Shown in pieces: positions 42,539 through 44,821 of a stretch of DNA of 44,821 nt; position 1 is the stretch's first letter; each line of letters opens with the position of its first letter. The position numbers were made by a program, and so were the translations under genes. Origin of the DNA: an uncultured Collinsella sp. (GTDB lineage: Bacteria; Actinomycetota; Coriobacteriia; Coriobacteriales; Coriobacteriaceae); contig UQNU01000012.1 of NCBI GenBank assembly GCA_900542555.1, positions 1 to 44,821 on the forward strand. The letters are read 5' to 3'. The notes below the pieces were generated by a model. It ran no database searches. It saw only the letters and a program-made list of their open reading frames with translations, and was not told the origin of the DNA.

Positions 42539-43303
42539 ATGCTGCTACCCGATTCCAAGACCGAGCTCGTCCGCCGTGGCAACAAGGTCGTTTACGACCT
42601 GGGCGACAAGATCGTCAAGGTCTTTAACGAGACCAAGCCTGTCTCCGACGTGTTCAACGAGGCTTTGAATCTTGCCCGCATCAATGAGTGCGGCATCCGC
42701 AGCCCCAAGGCTCTCGAGGTTTCCCAGCTCGAGAACGCCAACGGCTGGGCGCTCGTGACCGAGAAGGTTCCGGGCACCACCCTTGCCGAGAAGATGACTG
42801 CCGAGCCCCAGCGCTTTGGTGAGTACCTCGAGATGTTCGTCGACCTCCAGATCGAGATCAACGGCTACACCTCCCCGCTGCTCAACCGTCAGCGCGACAA
42901 GTTCGCCCGCATGATCGACAGCCTTGATCAGCTCAATGCCACCACGCGCTACAACCTTCAGGAGCGTCTGGACGGCATGACCAAGGAGTTCAAGGTCTGC
43001 CACGGCGACTTCAACCCCTCCAACGTCATCGTCGGCGACGACGGCCAGCTCTATGTGTGCGACTGGGCACACGCCACCCAGGGCTCCCCTGCTGCCGACG
43101 TTGCCACCACCTACCTGCTCTTTGCCCTCAACAGCAAGGACCAGGCCGAGGCCTACCTGGAGCTCTACTGCGACCGTGCCGACATGCCCATGCAGGTCGT
43201 GCGTCAGTGGACGAGCATCGTCGCCGCTTCCGAGCTCGCTCGTAAGCGCAACGTGAACGATGAGTTCCTGAAGAACTGGATCGACGTCGTCGATTATCAG
43301 TAA
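42539..43303 (+). CDS. APH-fold phosphotransferase of unknown substrate
   Basis: A 254-residue kinase of the aminoglycoside/choline-kinase fold. The catalytic loop HGDFNPSN is at residues 155-162 and the metal-binding aspartate is D175 in VCDWAH. The ATP-binding N-lobe (VVYDLGDKIVKVFN) and the short C-lobe are complete. Nothing indicates an antibiotic resistance gene: the fold serves many small-molecule kinases. AAAGGA precedes the ATG. Codon use is nearly as biased as in adhE, 90 bases upstream, which suggests steady expression. Confidence 0.85.
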   Translation: MLLPDSKTELVRRGNKVVYDLGDKIVKVFNETKPVSDVFNEALNLARINECGIRSPKALEVSQLENANGWALVTEKVPGTTLAEKMTAEPQRFGEYLEMFVDLQIEINGYTSPLLNRQRDKFARMIDSLDQLNATTRYNLQERLDGMTKEFKVCHGDFNPSNVIVGDDGQLYVCDWAHATQGSPAADVATTYLLFALNSKDQAEAYLELYCDRADMPMQVVRQWTSIVAASELARKRNVNDEFLKNWIDVVDYQ

Positions 43304-43336
43304 TATCTGAGCGATTTATTTCGCATCGGAGGCACA

Positions 43337-43405
43337 ATGGAAAACCCCGCAGCTCGCATGGGCTGTGGGGTTTTCCTTTTAGATATCGAGGATGCTACAA
43401 GATAA
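43337..43405 (+). CDS. Possible 22-codon mini-ORF over a terminator
   Basis: GGAGG (43328-43332) lies four bases before an ATG whose 22-codon frame runs through the terminator hairpin to TAA. The encoded sequence is MENPAARMGCGVFLLDIE followed by four residues. It may be chance. Confidence 0.2.
   Translation: MENPAARMGCGVFLLDIEDATR
43339..43380 (+). terminator. Terminator after the kinase gene
   Basis: GGAAAACCCCGCAGC (43339-43353) pairs with 43362-43376 with one G-T pair, followed by TTTT. Confidence 0.85.
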
Positions 43406-43407
43406 TA

Positions 43408-43451
43408 GGACGGCCCCGCATCTCCCCGATTGGAGAAATGCGGGGCCGTCC
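43408..43451 (-). terminator. Long hairpin after proS
   Basis: A perfect 14-bp stem (43408-43421 with 43438-43451) plus an inner TCC / GGA stem. The minus strand continues UAUUAUC, a poor U-run. It probably ends the proS transcript and blocks read-through from either side. Confidence 0.65.
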
Positions 43452-43481
43452 CACATATCGAACTACAAGCGAAATCGTCGA

Positions 43482-44821
<1,340 letters not shown>

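Noticed and set aside
42539..43303. Aminoglycoside resistance gene
   Set aside because: Only the general APH fold is present; context, codon use and sequence do not point to antibiotic modification.

Overview
The window looks like chromosomal DNA of an anaerobic gut actinobacterium of the class Coriobacteriia, most likely Collinsella or a close relative. This is inferred from three things: high G+C; an actinobacterial mihF-gmk-rpoZ block next to Bacillus-like gene orders; and strict-anaerobe enzymes such as AdhE and PyrK-type dihydroorotate dehydrogenase. Almost everything is core genome. I see no prophage, CRISPR array, rRNA or tRNA.

Layout. 1-10.5 kb: an unidentified 3' gene end and terminator, a small tail-anchored membrane protein (-), hsp20 (+), a WalJ-type metallo-beta-lactamase (-), then tilS-hpt-ftsH (+), a solitary REP-like palindrome, an aminotransferase (+), a PHP phosphoesterase (+) and an RlmD/TrmA-type methyltransferase (-). 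10.8-13.6 kb: pnp and rpsO (-) with structured leaders and a terminator between them. 13.6-29.7 kb (all -): comEA-comEC-holA, rpsT, lepA-dusB-hemW-dnaJ-dnaJ-mtaB-phoH-ybeY-dgkA-era-recO. This is the order known from Bacillus, but hrcA-grpE-dnaK and prmA-rsmE are missing and two dnaJ genes sit in the gap; one of them encodes a membrane-anchored DnaJ without the second C-terminal domain. 29.9-32.3 kb (-): mihF-gmk-rpoZ-thiI. 32.5-38.0 kb (-): a complete pyrR-pyrB-pyrC-pyrK-pyrD-pyrF operon behind an attenuator-like leader. 38.1-38.5 kb: rpmB (+). 38.6-39.65 kb: a self-contained REP-associated tyrosine transposase (RAYT) element with 49-bp inverted ends. 39.7-43.4 kb: adhE (+) behind two LacI-type palindromes, followed by an APH-fold kinase. 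The right edge cuts proS (-).

Functionally the window covers tRNA modification (tilS, mtaB, dusB, thiI, m5U methylation), RNA decay and ribosome biogenesis (pnp, ybeY, era, lepA, ribosomal proteins), DNA uptake and repair (comEA, comEC, recO, holA), pyrimidine synthesis (pyr operon) and fermentation (adhE). The observations most worth following are the RAYT element with its dispersed REP copy after ftsH, the membrane-anchored DnaJ at the lost dnaK site, and the RNA leaders of pyrR, pnp and rpsO. Many -10 elements look like TGC-TATAGT (extended -10) or TACAAT with poorly conserved -35 boxes.
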